This document shows, in pieces, positions 8,354-16,958 of a stretch of DNA of 43,632 nucleotides (positions are counted from its first letter, which is position 1; each line of letters opens with the position of its first letter). Source of the stretch: CAZSHB01 sp964606885 (GTDB lineage Bacteria > Babelota > Babeliae > Babelales > CAIQNR01); assembly GCA_964606885.1 (NCBI GenBank), contig CAZSHB010000009.1:1-43632 (forward strand), written 5' to 3'. A model generated the notes under the pieces. The model was not told the DNA's origin. It worked only from the letters and a program-made list of their open reading frames with translations, and did not search any database. The position numbers and the translations under genes were made by a program.

Positions 8354-9382
8354 TTAAAGAACTGTTGTTTGCCCGAAATATTTCTTTTGTAGAAATGGTA
8401 ACTTTTTATAACTAATTTGTCGACCACGAGCCGTTTTTTCTAAGTATCCTTGGCGTAATAAAAATGGTTCGTACACCGTTTCAATGGTGTCCCGGTCTTC
8501 CCCAATGAGTGATGCCAATGTTTCTAGCCCCACAGGGCCGCCATTATATTGTTCAATAATGCTGCGCAGAATCAGGTTGTCAACGATACTCAGACCATCT
8601 TGATCGATACCTAAAAAGCTGAGTGCTTGTGTGGTCAATGCATCGTCAGCATGCGTTTTATGGTTTACTTGTGCAAAGTCTCGTACACGCCGTAGCATTT
8701 TTTTTGCAATTCGGGGTGTCCCGCGTGATGACCGTGCAATACGAGCGGCTGCTTCTGGTGCAATCGACATATTTAAAAAACCTGCGCATTGCATAACAAT
8801 CAAGGCTAATTCTTCTTCGGTATAAAAATCGATTCGTTCAATAATACCAAACCGGCTGCGTAGTGGTGCGGATAATTTTCCGCTTTGGGTTGTTGCACCA
8901 ATGAGCGTGAACGGATGTAGGGGTAAATTGATCGATTTTGCACCGGCCCCTTGTCCAACTATGACGTCCACCCTAAAATGTTCCATAGCGTTATATAACA
9001 CCTCTTCTACGTTGGTTGGCATCCGGTGTATCTCGTCAATAAAGAGAATTTCTTTCGGTTCAAGACTGGAGAGTATGGCAACTAAGTCGCCGGTTCGTTC
9101 CATCATAGGACCGCTACAGATTTTAATACCAACGCCCATAACGTTTGCCATAATTTGCGATAGGGTTGTTTTTCCTAGACCTGGTGGACCAAAAAGCAAC
9201 AGATGGTCTAACGCTTCGTTGCGCATTTTTGCAGCATTGGTGTACACGTGTAATTTTTCTTTAAGTGCTTCTTGGCCTAGGTAGTCAGTAAACCCTTTAG
9301 GTACAAAGTCGTACTGTTGTTCTTCAGGTGCTTGGCTGAGTGTTAGGATATCAAGAGCGACTAATTCTTTTGTATCTTCCAT
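8354..9382 (-). CDS. ruvB: Holliday junction branch migration helicase RuvB
   Basis: A 342-residue AAA+ ATPase motor that, with RuvA, drives branch migration of Holliday junctions during recombinational repair. Walker A is GPPGLGKT (65-72) and Walker B LFIDEI (113-118). Sensor 1 is IGATT (about 161-165), the arginine-finger region is LRSRFG (about 174-179), and a C-terminal winged helix ends in EKTARGRQISYKKL. Length is typical. The ATG has only a weak ribosome-binding site. It is first of a probable ruvB-yebC pair. ruvA and ruvC are not in the window. Confidence 0.97.
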   Translation of the reverse strand: MEDTKELVALDILTLSQAPEEQQYDFVPKGFTDYLGQEALKEKLHVYTNAAKMRNEALDHLLLFGPPGLGKTTLSQIMANVMGVGIKICSGPMMERTGDLVAILSSLEPKEILFIDEIHRMPTNVEEVLYNAMEHFRVDVIVGQGAGAKSINLPLHPFTLIGATTQSGKLSAPLRSRFGIIERIDFYTEEELALIVMQCAGFLNMSIAPEAAARIARSSRGTPRIAKKMLRRVRDFAQVNHKTHADDALTTQALSFLGIDQDGLSIVDNLILRSIIEQYNGGPVGLETLASLIGEDRDTIETVYEPFLLRQGYLEKTARGRQISYKKLPFLQKKYFGQTTVL

Positions 9383-9540
9383 AGTCTGGTCAGTCTAGGG
9401 GGCTTTATTTTTTTGACAAGAATAAGCTCATAAAGTTCAGGTTATAGGTTAACTTTTTAGACTGTTTTTCTTTATAACATTGCTTTTTGTGAATTATTTT
9501 CTGTAGGCTGGTAGTAACGAAAAAGTTTCTTGTTACTCCA

Positions 9541-9572
9541 AAAAAGGCTCGCATCCACAACGAGCCTTTTTC
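9541..9572 (-). terminator. Intrinsic terminator downstream of rodA
   Basis: The inverted repeat AAAAAGGCTCG/CGAGCCTTTTT with a 9-base spacer lies five bases past the rodA stop. The minus-strand transcript ends in a U run. It is symmetric enough to work in both directions and isolates rodA from ruvB. Confidence 0.8.
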
Positions 9573-9576
9573 TATT

Positions 9577-10665
9577 TTAAAATAATCGCGTGGTAATGCC
9601 CTGAATCCACCCAAGAGCAGCCATCGTAATCCACACAGAAGTGACTCCATAACTCATGAGTGGTAAGGGAATACCCACCACGGGTAGCATGCCGCATACC
9701 ATGGCAATATTAATACCGGCAGAAAAAATGATAGGTAGATAGAGCCCTACGGCCAGCAGCTGGGCAAAGAACATGGGTACAACTAAAATTTTATATAAAA
9801 GCCGCATGCTTAACAAAAGATAGAGCAGGATAACTAAGAGCGTGCCCATGAGTCCCCATTCTTCACCAATAACGGCAAAAATAAAATCGGTTCTACTTTC
9901 TGGTAAAAAGAGGAGTTTGTTTTGAGTGCCTTGGCAAAATCCTTTACCAGTGGTGGTGCCTGAACCAATAGCAATTTTAGATTGTTCAATATGGTATCGT
10001 TCTTTTTTGGTATCGCCTTCTCCTAAAAACACGAGTATGCGCTTTTTTTGGTATGGTTTGAGTACGGCCCAACCAAGTGGTGCGGTAAGCATGCACACCA
10101 GCAACCCCCAACTAAAAAACTTTTTCCCAATGCCGGCTAACCAGAACATGCACAGTCCAGAAAATAAAAAGACTAGTGCAGTGCCTAAATCGGGCTGTTT
10201 TAAAATTAAGAGCGAGCTGACTAAAAGCACGCCTAGAATGGGCGCAAACGAATGGAGGTGATACACCGGAGCATCGTTTTCTGTGTACAAGTAATAGGTT
10301 ACAAATGCGGGGAAGAATAGTTTGGCAATTTCTGATGGCTGAAAGCGAACAATTTTAAGATCTATCCACCGTTGTGCACCCATACCAATTTTGCCTTTAA
10401 TCAGCGTAAAGAGCAGTAATCCAATCACTAAGAAATATAAAAAATACCCAGCACGACACAGTTTGCGGTAATCAAAAAAACAGAAAAAAAAGTAGATAAT
10501 AATCCCTGCGCACATGCCGCCTAATTGCTTTTTAAAGTAGCTAGAATAGACAACTGCGCTGGTAGTGGTAGCGCTGAACACAAACGCAAGGCCCAGTGAG
10601 CAGATTGCTAAAGTAAGACCAAAAGCTAACCAATCAAAATAAAGAATATATCGACGATCTATCAC
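9577..10665 (-). CDS. rodA: SEDS-family peptidoglycan glycosyltransferase RodA
   Basis: A polytopic inner-membrane protein of 362 residues with about ten hydrophobic segments. SEDS signatures are present: RFQPSEIAKL, the loop QGTQNKLLFLPESRTDFIFA followed by GEEWG, and PLPLMSYG near the C-terminus. RodA polymerises glycan strands with a class B penicillin-binding protein during elongation, so this cell probably builds a peptidoglycan wall. I prefer RodA to FtsW because the protein is short with little cytoplasmic extension, but FtsW or SpoVE is not excluded. It stands as a single gene between two terminators, with no mreB or pbp gene beside it. Confidence 0.88.
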   Translation of the reverse strand: MIDRRYILYFDWLAFGLTLAICSLGLAFVFSATTTSAVVYSSYFKKQLGGMCAGIIIYFFFCFFDYRKLCRAGYFLYFLVIGLLLFTLIKGKIGMGAQRWIDLKIVRFQPSEIAKLFFPAFVTYYLYTENDAPVYHLHSFAPILGVLLVSSLLILKQPDLGTALVFLFSGLCMFWLAGIGKKFFSWGLLVCMLTAPLGWAVLKPYQKKRILVFLGEGDTKKERYHIEQSKIAIGSGTTTGKGFCQGTQNKLLFLPESRTDFIFAVIGEEWGLMGTLLVILLYLLLSMRLLYKILVVPMFFAQLLAVGLYLPIIFSAGINIAMVCGMLPVVGIPLPLMSYGVTSVWITMAALGWIQGITTRLF

Positions 10666-10753
10666 CGTGCACCTGTATTTTTTTAAAACCTAAATGTGTG
10701 CGTACAAGATACTCAATAAGCTTATCGTGAGCAATACACATGGTGGTAATAAT

Positions 10754-10781
10754 AAAGGCACCAGAATTCTCTAGTGCCTTT
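10754..10781 (-). terminator. Probable intrinsic terminator
   Basis: AAAGGCAC/GTGCCTTT form an 8-bp stem around a 12-base loop, between the rodA start and the end of the upstream minus-strand gene. The minus transcript continues as UUUAUU, a moderate U tail. The rest of the interval 10666-10813 shows nothing further. Confidence 0.6.
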
Positions 10782-10813
10782 TAAATTGTAATGCGTATGT
10801 TGGTGTGCGAGCT

Positions 10814-11419
10814 TTAATCTACTTCTTCTGTTGCTGGTAAAGCTGGTTGCGCAGAAGTNNNNNNNNNNNNNNNNNNNNNNNNNNNNCTGATGCTGGTAGC
10901 AAATCCAAAACCAATCCGAGCAATATGTAAACCAGGGTTGTTACAGAATTCTCGAGTTACCTGAGTAGTGGTATCTACGGTTGAAGCAACTGCAGTAACC
11001 ATGCGAGCAGTAGTACTTGCTGTTGCTCTAAAAGCAGCTTCTGGAAATGTATCTTTACGATCAGGTCCTGCTGCACAAGCGACTCTTAATACGTCTAAAC
11101 TATTATCAGTAGTGGTAATAGTTGCGTTCCCTTCGTTGTCTTTGCCTACTATTGACCATTCTTTTGTACTTGCATTAGCAATAGAAACGGTCCCTTGTTG
11201 AGGAGCTGGCCGTGTAGCAGGAGGAGTTGTTCGTACGCCTGATCTGCCCACAATACTGCAAGCTAAATGTAGTGCATTAGCAGAATGTGCTGATCCGTAG
11301 CCAGAAGAATCTACAGAACTTGTTGTTGCATTAGTATGGCTATTGCTAAATTCATCGTCTGAGTCCGATGCTTTTACCATTCCTGGTACAAGCAATAAAG
11401 CTAATAAAAAGTGTTTCAT
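10814..11419 (-). CDS. Hypothetical exported protein (contains assembly gap)
   Basis: About 201 residues with a clear signal peptide (MKHFLLALLLVPGMVKA, mature start at SDSDDE). The mature protein is Ser/Thr/Ala rich, with one short hydrophobic stretch near the C-terminus (IARIGFGFATSI) that runs into 28 Ns, so its C-terminal part is uncertain. EWSIVGKDNEGNAT and the later LRVACAAGPDR resemble SWIQVSLDGNGQAT and LRVAGPDEA in the next upstream gene, which suggests distant paralogues. No known family is recognised. The two genes lie 63 bases apart on the same strand and may be co-transcribed. Confidence 0.6.
   Translation of the reverse strand: MKHFLLALLLVPGMVKASDSDDEFSNSHTNATTSSVDSSGYGSAHSANALHLACSIVGRSGVRTTPPATRPAPQQGTVSIANASTKEWSIVGKDNEGNATITTTDNSLDVLRVACAAGPDRKDTFPEAAFRATASTTARMVTAVASTVDTTTQVTREFCNNPGLHIARIGFGFATSIXXXXXXXXXXTSAQPALPATEEVD
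10859..10886. other. Assembly gap (28 N)
   Basis: A run of 28 Ns inside the coding region of the exported protein. The flanks (CAGAAGT and CTGATGCTGG) are not duplicated, so this looks like genuinely missing sequence of estimated length. Confidence 0.99.
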
Positions 11420-11482
11420 AGTATCCCCTAAATGTAACTATGTTTGTAATTGAACGATTATTCTAAACGTGTGATTGGTCTG

Positions 11483-12121
11483 TTATTGACCATCAGGATG
11501 GAGTACTTGTTCCCCATGTTTAGTATACCACTGTTGTTTTTTTTGATTGAACACAAGCGATTCTCCACGGTTTGCACGGCGTAGTTTTTGAGCAACAGTT
11601 TTTGGTGTTGTGCCAAGTTGAGCAGCTGCCCATGGCCCGCGTTCTTCTGCAAAACTATCAACAGCAAATTTTCTTTTTTCTCTTGCTAAAGTATCTGCTG
11701 CTAATGTTTCAGCTGTTTTTTGTTGCACTTGGTATGTTTCACCCAAAGTAGCTCCAGGATTTTCATCTGCATAGTGTCGACCGTGAGGATAGGTGTCGTC
11801 TTTCTTTAAAGAATTTCTGCGTGATGTTGTTCCAGCTGCAGCAAGAGCAGCGTGTGAAGAGGTTGGCGTTGCAACTTCAGTAGCTTGTCCGTTGCCGTCT
11901 AAACTTACTTGAATCCAAGATTCGGGTTCTTCATCTTTTGTTGTTTGTGCAGGATCAACTAATACTGATTCACCATACTTAGTAAAACCTTTTCCAGGGT
12001 TTTCAGAATCAATAACGATTGCTTCATCGGGGCCAGCTACACGTAGTGTGCGTGTTTCAGATGCATGTGTCATTACAGGTGTTAATGCTGTGAGAGCGAA
12101 TGTTAAAAAGAGTTTGTTCAT
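11483..12121 (-). CDS. Hypothetical exported protein
   Basis: I chose the ATG at 12121 because AGAAAGG sits about ten bases upstream, whereas it abuts the ATG at 12130. The resulting 212-residue protein starts with signal peptide MNKLFLTFALTALTPVMTHA. Two segments inside it look alike, FTKYGESVLVDP and YTKHGEQVLHPD, near the two ends of the mature chain, so a small module may be duplicated. The middle is rich in Ala, Glu, Lys and Arg (QQKTAETLAADTLAREKRK). It shares short motifs with the exported protein downstream. No known family is recognised. Confidence 0.6.
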   Translation of the reverse strand: MNKLFLTFALTALTPVMTHASETRTLRVAGPDEAIVIDSENPGKGFTKYGESVLVDPAQTTKDEEPESWIQVSLDGNGQATEVATPTSSHAALAAAGTTSRRNSLKKDDTYPHGRHYADENPGATLGETYQVQQKTAETLAADTLAREKRKFAVDSFAEERGPWAAAQLGTTPKTVAQKLRRANRGESLVFNQKKQQWYTKHGEQVLHPDGQ

Positions 12122-12308
12122 AGTGTGCATACCTTTCTATTTTTTAGTGCTTGTAATGTTAATTGTTCTAGTTTATTTGCAACTGTAAGTATACGGTTTG
12201 TAGCTGACAAAAGCAAAATAATGCCGTATTGCACGAGGGTATTGGGCTGTTTGAGGAGTGCTGAAAAAAGGCGATTAGAATTATGAGTGAGAAAAATGGG
12301 CAAAAAAA

Positions 12309-12384
12309 TGGTCGGGATGGCCAGACTCGAACTGGCAACCCCTCGCTCCCAAAGCGAGTGCGCTACCACTTGCGCTACATCCCG
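12309..12384 (-). tRNA. tRNA-Pro (TGG)
   Basis: The acceptor arms CGGGATG and CATCCCG pair, followed by A73 and an encoded CCA. The anticodon stem CTCGC/GCGAG closes TTTGGGA, giving anticodon TGG (proline). It lies 15 bases from tRNA-His on the same strand, probably in one transcript. Confidence 0.95.
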
Positions 12385-12399
12385 ACTGTACGATTTTTT

Positions 12400-12476
12400 T
12401 GGGGTGAATGGTGGGGATCGAACCCACGACCCTCGGAACCACAACCCGATGCTCTACCAACTGAGCTACATTCACC
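12400..12476 (-). tRNA. tRNA-His (GTG)
   Basis: The acceptor arms GTGAATG and CATTCAC pair, with the histidine-specific extra G at position -1 opposite C73, followed by encoded CCA. The anticodon stem TCGGG/TCCGA (with a G-T pair) closes TTGTGGT, giving anticodon GTG (histidine). Confidence 0.95.
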
Positions 12477-12633
12477 ATCTTTGTTTTAGGAGCTTGTTTT
12501 AATCAGCCTTAAAACCAAAACGATAGCCTAAGTATAAAAACGTTTTTATAAAAAGCAAAATATACCGCAAAAAAATATGCGTGTTACAATAAAAAGATTG
12601 AAATAAGTAGGCTTAAACTGAAAAGGATCTGCT

Positions 12634-15195
12634 ATGGCAAAGAAGTTTAGCTCTTGGATATCGGTAGTAGGTGCGCGTGAACATAACCTTAAAAACATCG
12701 ATGTAGCCGTGCCAAAGGACAGTTTAACTGTGATAACTGGACCATCAGGGTCGGGTAAAAGCTCGCTTGCTTTAGATATTTTATATACCGAAGGCAAAAG
12801 ACGTTATACAGAATCGTTATCATCATACGCTCGTCAGTTTCTAGGTATTGTAAGCAAACCAGACGTTGATCGGATTGATGGACTGTGTCCTGCTATTGCT
12901 ATTGAACAAAAGACGGTAGGGAGCAATCCGCGCTCTACAGTCGGTACTATTACTGAAATTTATGATTATATGCGGGTGCTCTTTGCTCGTGTGGGTACAG
13001 CCCATTGCCCTACCTGTAAGCATCAAGTGGGGGCGCAATCGCCAGAAAGTATTACGTATCACATAGAAACGCACTTTAAAGATAAAACGGTTACTATTGT
13101 TGCGCCTATTGCAAACGCGCAAAAAGGTGAATTCAAGCATGAACTTGAGCAACTTTTTGACCAAGGGTTTTACCGTTTTATTATTGACGGTGTTGCGTAC
13201 AAGTTTGCTGCTAAAGAAGAAATTCATGCTCTCGCTCTTAAAAAAACGTATAAGCACACCATTGATGTGGTGATTGATATGGTCAGTGTGCATCCTGATG
13301 AGCAAGTACGTATCCAAGAAAGTGTGGATCGTGCACTTGCGGTCGCTAAAGGATTAGTCAAAGTTATCGTTGGCAAAAAAGAACAATTATATTCAAGCCA
13401 ACGTATGTGCGTTACCTGTGGTACGTCGTTTCCAGAATTAGAACCCCGTTTTTTTTCTTTTAACTCACCCGTTGGTGCGTGTGAAGGATGTGCCGGTATT
13501 GGGTTTATTAACCAATGGCCGTGGAAAGAAGGGCATAAAGATAGCTGGAAAGAAAAGTATCCAGACTTTTTTAAGAAATATGCCAAGAAAAAAACATGCG
13601 AAAAATGTTATGGCATGCGTTTAAATCCTTTTGCGCTCGCAGTTACCATTGGCAAAAAAAATATTATAGAACTGGGCGATTTCTCTATTGAGGCCATTAG
13701 AGCCTGGTTTGACCAGTTAGTATTGTCAGAAGATGACATTGTTGTTGCGCGTCCGTTGTTGATAGAAATTAAACGGCGCTTACAGTTTTTAGATGAAGTT
13801 GGTCTTTGCTATTTAACACTCAATCGTTCAGCAAAAACGCTTTCTGGTGGCGAAGGTCAGCGAATTCGGTTAGCAACACAAATTGGTTCTGCGCTCAGTG
13901 GTGTACTCTATATTTTAGACGAACCGAGTATTGGGTTACATCAACGGGATAACGATCGTCTGATTGGTACGCTTAAAAGTTTACGTGACCAAGGTAATAC
14001 GGTGGTCGTGGTAGAGCATGATAGTGATACCATGCGTGCAGCAGATTATATTATCGATTTAGGGCCAGCAGCAGGTGTGCATGGTGGACGTGTGACGGCT
14101 GTAGGTACGCCTAAAGAGATTATGAAAAATCCTCATTCGTTAACGGGCGACTATTTAAGTGGACGTAAAGGGTTTAAAAAACCTGATTTTTACAGAACGC
14201 CGTATGCTTATTTAATTTTAAAACATGCATCTAAAAACAACCTGAAAGATCTTACCGTACGGTTTCCTTTGGGCGTGCTGTGCAGTATTTCTGGCGTGTC
14301 AGGGTCTGGTAAAAGTACCTTGATTATGGAAGAACTGGTGCCAGCTGTTGAGCGCGGTCTAACTAAATCGCGATCAGTCAAAGTACCAACAGAAGATTTA
14401 GTAGGTGTTGATCAAATACGGGATTTGGTCGTTATTGATCAGGACCCAATTGGTAAAAGTTCTCGTTCAAACCCGGCAACTTATTTAGGTATTTTTGATG
14501 AAATACGTAATCTGTTTGCTAGTTTGCCAGAGAGTAATGCGCGCGGTTACAACCCTGGCCGCTTTAGTTTTAATAGACCACAAGGACGCTGTTTTGAGTG
14601 TGATGGGGATGGAAGCATTACAGTGTCTATGCACTTTTTAGCAGATGTTACTATGGTGTGCAAAGTGTGCCATGGCAAACGGTATAACAATGAAACGCTC
14701 CAGATTAGATACCGACAAAAAAATATTGCCGACGTGCTGGATATGACTGCTGATGAGGCCGTTGAGTTCTTTGCATCGCATAAAACTATTGTAAGAAAAT
14801 TAGAAGTATTGTGTGAAGTGGGGCTTGGCTATTTAAAACTGGGTCAATCTTCAACCACACTTTCTGGTGGAGAAGCGCAGCGTATTAAACTGGTCCATGA
14901 GCTTTCTAAACGGGGCAACAAGACCCTCTATGTGCTTGATGAACCGACAACTGGTCTCCATGCAAGTGATATAGAAAAGTTGCTTGGAGTGTTGCAAAGC
15001 TTGGTCAACAAGGGCAATTCAGTTTTAGTGATTGAGCATAATATCGACGTACTTGTCAGTTCAGACTATATCATTGATATGGGGCCTGAAGGTGGCGATG
15101 GTGGTGGTACGGTGGTTGCAGAAGGTACGCCGCAAGAAGTTGCTCGTTCTAAAAAAAGCTTTACTGCACCTTATTTACGCCGTGGATCTGTATAA
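12634..15195 (+). CDS. uvrA: Excinuclease ABC subunit A, short form
   Basis: The damage-recognition ATPase of nucleotide excision repair. It has two ABC modules: Walker A GPSGSGKS (36-43) and GVSGSGKS, signatures TLSGGEGQRI and TLSGGEAQRI, and Walker B ILDEPSIGLH and VLDEPTTGLH. Zinc module one is C259-x2-C262-x20-C283-x2-C286, and the second is CFEC-x19-CKVC. The region between ABC I and zinc one, which holds the UvrB-binding domain, is present. At 853 residues it is about 90 shorter than usual. The loss maps after C286, where only about 35 residues separate it from the next CxxC (C322), against over 100 in typical UvrA. No frameshift is seen. Confidence 0.95.
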   Translation: MAKKFSSWISVVGAREHNLKNIDVAVPKDSLTVITGPSGSGKSSLALDILYTEGKRRYTESLSSYARQFLGIVSKPDVDRIDGLCPAIAIEQKTVGSNPRSTVGTITEIYDYMRVLFARVGTAHCPTCKHQVGAQSPESITYHIETHFKDKTVTIVAPIANAQKGEFKHELEQLFDQGFYRFIIDGVAYKFAAKEEIHALALKKTYKHTIDVVIDMVSVHPDEQVRIQESVDRALAVAKGLVKVIVGKKEQLYSSQRMCVTCGTSFPELEPRFFSFNSPVGACEGCAGIGFINQWPWKEGHKDSWKEKYPDFFKKYAKKKTCEKCYGMRLNPFALAVTIGKKNIIELGDFSIEAIRAWFDQLVLSEDDIVVARPLLIEIKRRLQFLDEVGLCYLTLNRSAKTLSGGEGQRIRLATQIGSALSGVLYILDEPSIGLHQRDNDRLIGTLKSLRDQGNTVVVVEHDSDTMRAADYIIDLGPAAGVHGGRVTAVGTPKEIMKNPHSLTGDYLSGRKGFKKPDFYRTPYAYLILKHASKNNLKDLTVRFPLGVLCSISGVSGSGKSTLIMEELVPAVERGLTKSRSVKVPTEDLVGVDQIRDLVVIDQDPIGKSSRSNPATYLGIFDEIRNLFASLPESNARGYNPGRFSFNRPQGRCFECDGDGSITVSMHFLADVTMVCKVCHGKRYNNETLQIRYRQKNIADVLDMTADEAVEFFASHKTIVRKLEVLCEVGLGYLKLGQSSTTLSGGEAQRIKLVHELSKRGNKTLYVLDEPTTGLHASDIEKLLGVLQSLVNKGNSVLVIEHNIDVLVSSDYIIDMGPEGGDGGGTVVAEGTPQEVARSKKSFTAPYLRRGSV

Positions 15196-15200
15196 AAAGA

Positions 15201-15761
15201 TTATCGGCACGATACTGTTGCGGGATATAAAGGACGATAGGCCGGTTCATAATTATTGTGTGCGCGTTGTTCAGCCTCGTGTGCAATACGATCTTCTATA
15301 AAGTCTAAACCCCATGCTGTAGCGCGTGCAGTCAATTTTGTTAGATCGTGCGTATCGTTATCCCAAGAGCTGCGATGGTGATGAAGTGCTGCGATATGAT
15401 CTTGACGTGTACCTTGTTGGACTAAGTTTTGAGCAACTCGTGGAGGCATTGTCAGATAGGCATACAGAGATCTATGTTCTCTTTGTTCGGGTGCTAAAAG
15501 ATGCTCTCGAGTATATTTTTCAGCTTGTTGTTGTACATGGTGAGAGTGTCTGTCTGCAGTCTTATCATACAAATGAAGTACTGTGTGTAAAGCTACGGCA
15601 GGGCGAGTTTGTGTGCCAAAGCAGTGGTATTCAAAAATAGTTTTAAGGTTGGGATCCATGTGGTGTAGGGCGTCACGTGCGGCTTTTGATGCTGTTAAAC
15701 GGTCATGTTGTGCAGAAAGATGAGTTGTTGCAAGAAGCGCAAATGCTATACGGTACAGCAT
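15201..15761 (-). CDS. Hypothetical exported histidine-rich protein
   Basis: A 186-residue protein starting with MLYRIAFALLATTHLSAQ, a probable signal peptide. By my count about 19 residues are histidine (roughly 10%), scattered and in pairs or triplets (DRHSHH, LHHHR), which could bind metal. The rest is helical and charged, with only two cysteines. It converges on uvrA with five bases between the stops. The start follows AGAGGGGAAATTCC, a good ribosome-binding site. I do not recognise the family. Confidence 0.65.
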   Translation of the reverse strand: MLYRIAFALLATTHLSAQHDRLTASKAARDALHHMDPNLKTIFEYHCFGTQTRPAVALHTVLHLYDKTADRHSHHVQQQAEKYTREHLLAPEQREHRSLYAYLTMPPRVAQNLVQQGTRQDHIAALHHHRSSWDNDTHDLTKLTARATAWGLDFIEDRIAHEAEQRAHNNYEPAYRPLYPATVSCR

Positions 15762-15916
15762 GGAATTTCCCCTCTAGGATAGAGTAATGGAATAAAAATA
15801 TAGCCATAAGTATGACTATAAAGGGGGCGTGTAGTTTTGTCTAGACAGAGCTGCATTTCTTTGCATTTTGAGCATGGCTAGATGCGGGGGGATAGCTTAG
15901 TGGGAAAGGGGCTACT

Positions 15917-15945
15917 TTTACTTTTTGCTGTGTTTGCGCTATGAT
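15917..15945 (+). promoter_or_regulatory. Candidate sigma-70 promoter of the 15991 operon
   Basis: TTTACT (15917-15922) and TATGAT (15940-15945) are separated by 17 bases and end 45 bases before the first ATG of the four-gene operon. The remaining 15762-15990 interval holds no convincing gene. Confidence 0.45.
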
Positions 15946-15990
15946 GGCTCATTCTAGAGAAAAATAACTATACCAATGTAGTAGGATTTT

Positions 15991-16944
15991 ATGCAAAAAC
16001 GCATGGTAGCAGCACTCTTGTTAGGAATCTTGGGATGTACGTTTGTGGCGCATGCTGGCGATAAATTGGGCACCAATAGTTCTTATAATCCTTACTTTAC
16101 AGAAAGTGGTGATAAGATTATTGAGCAGCTCATTAAAGATCTGCAAGGGAAAGTTGTTCCTCTTGGTTTGTGTGTTGCTGCACTTTATTCAGTTAGTAAA
16201 GTACAGAAAATGAACCCTGAATTTTTCTCTACGCTGTGGCGTATCAGTAAATCACCTATCGTGTTTGTTCAAAAAAAGGCAGAAAAGCTGTTCTGTGGGG
16301 GGGAATCACTTTCATGGAATGTGGTAGTCTCTTGGCATAATCGTGTGTATAAATCGCTATTACCACTGACAAAGCAAGCATCGGTCATGGATCTTGCTAA
16401 AGAAAAAAGAATTCAAATTATTGATAAACAAGATACGGATACACCTGTTGTGGATCCAGTATGGCAGCCATTACAACAACATTTACAACAAGAATTTGCT
16501 TTTATAAGCAGCCGTCTTGCGCATCATGTACGTTATTATGAAGATCAACCAAAGATTGCAGATGCTTGTTCGTGTGTGGTGTGTAAAGTTGGCGGTGCAG
16601 TCCAAACTGCGGGTAAAACCTGTGTGCGTTTATCTATTAAGCGACACGAGGAAACCGCTTTCTATATTAAAAAATTGATGACTTATTGTGATGAATTTTC
16701 AGCATACATAGGTACTGTGACGCAAAAAGAGTCACTCGATAAAGAGTTAATTAAACGTTATTTGGATGATATTTGTTCCGCTTTAGAGCACCTTGCTGTA
16801 TTGGTTGACGATACTACAGCAGCTGCTCCACATGGACCAAGCGGTCATTTAGTACTGATCCGTGCACAAGGTGCAGGCGGTACTGGCTATACCGGTGGCT
16901 ATGGTGGATATGCAGATGCTGGTCAGTATGGTTCTGGTTATTAA
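15991..16944 (+). CDS. Hypothetical exported/membrane protein with Gly-Tyr tail (operon gene 1)
   Basis: A 317-residue protein with signal peptide MQKRMVAALLLGILGCTFVAHA and a second hydrophobic segment near residues 54-67 (VVPLGLCVAALYSV). A mostly helical region follows with a Cys cluster (CSCVVC). The C-terminal tail is Gly/Tyr repetitive (GGTGYTGGYGGYADAGQY), a composition seen in flexible or surface-exposed segments. It is first in a tight operon whose next three genes start 14 bases after, overlapping by 62 bases, and overlapping by 4 bases. I do not recognise it. It is probably an envelope protein with a large periplasmic or surface domain. Confidence 0.7.
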   Translation: MQKRMVAALLLGILGCTFVAHAGDKLGTNSSYNPYFTESGDKIIEQLIKDLQGKVVPLGLCVAALYSVSKVQKMNPEFFSTLWRISKSPIVFVQKKAEKLFCGGESLSWNVVVSWHNRVYKSLLPLTKQASVMDLAKEKRIQIIDKQDTDTPVVDPVWQPLQQHLQQEFAFISSRLAHHVRYYEDQPKIADACSCVVCKVGGAVQTAGKTCVRLSIKRHEETAFYIKKLMTYCDEFSAYIGTVTQKESLDKELIKRYLDDICSALEHLAVLVDDTTAAAPHGPSGHLVLIRAQGAGGTGYTGGYGGYADAGQYGSGY

Positions 16945-16958
16945 TAAAAAAGAGCGAT

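Noticed and set aside
9405..9650. 81-codon minus-strand frame between ruvB and rodA
   Set aside because: It overlaps the rodA 3' end in another frame, crosses the rodA terminator and has no ribosome-binding site.
12283..12502. Two overlapping plus-strand reading frames of about 70 codons (MARLELATPRSQSE..., GGDRTHDPRNHNP...)
   Set aside because: They are antisense to tRNA-Pro and tRNA-His. These are the well-known false proteins produced by translating tRNA complements.
15032..15640. Plus-strand frames of about 90-100 codons at the uvrA end and opposite the His-rich gene
   Set aside because: They are shadows of uvrA and of the minus-strand exported gene, which has a signal peptide and a good start.
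15880..15912. tRNA-like 5' half (GGATAGCTTAGTGGGAA)
   Set aside because: No matching anticodon arm, T arm or 3' acceptor strand follows; probably chance.
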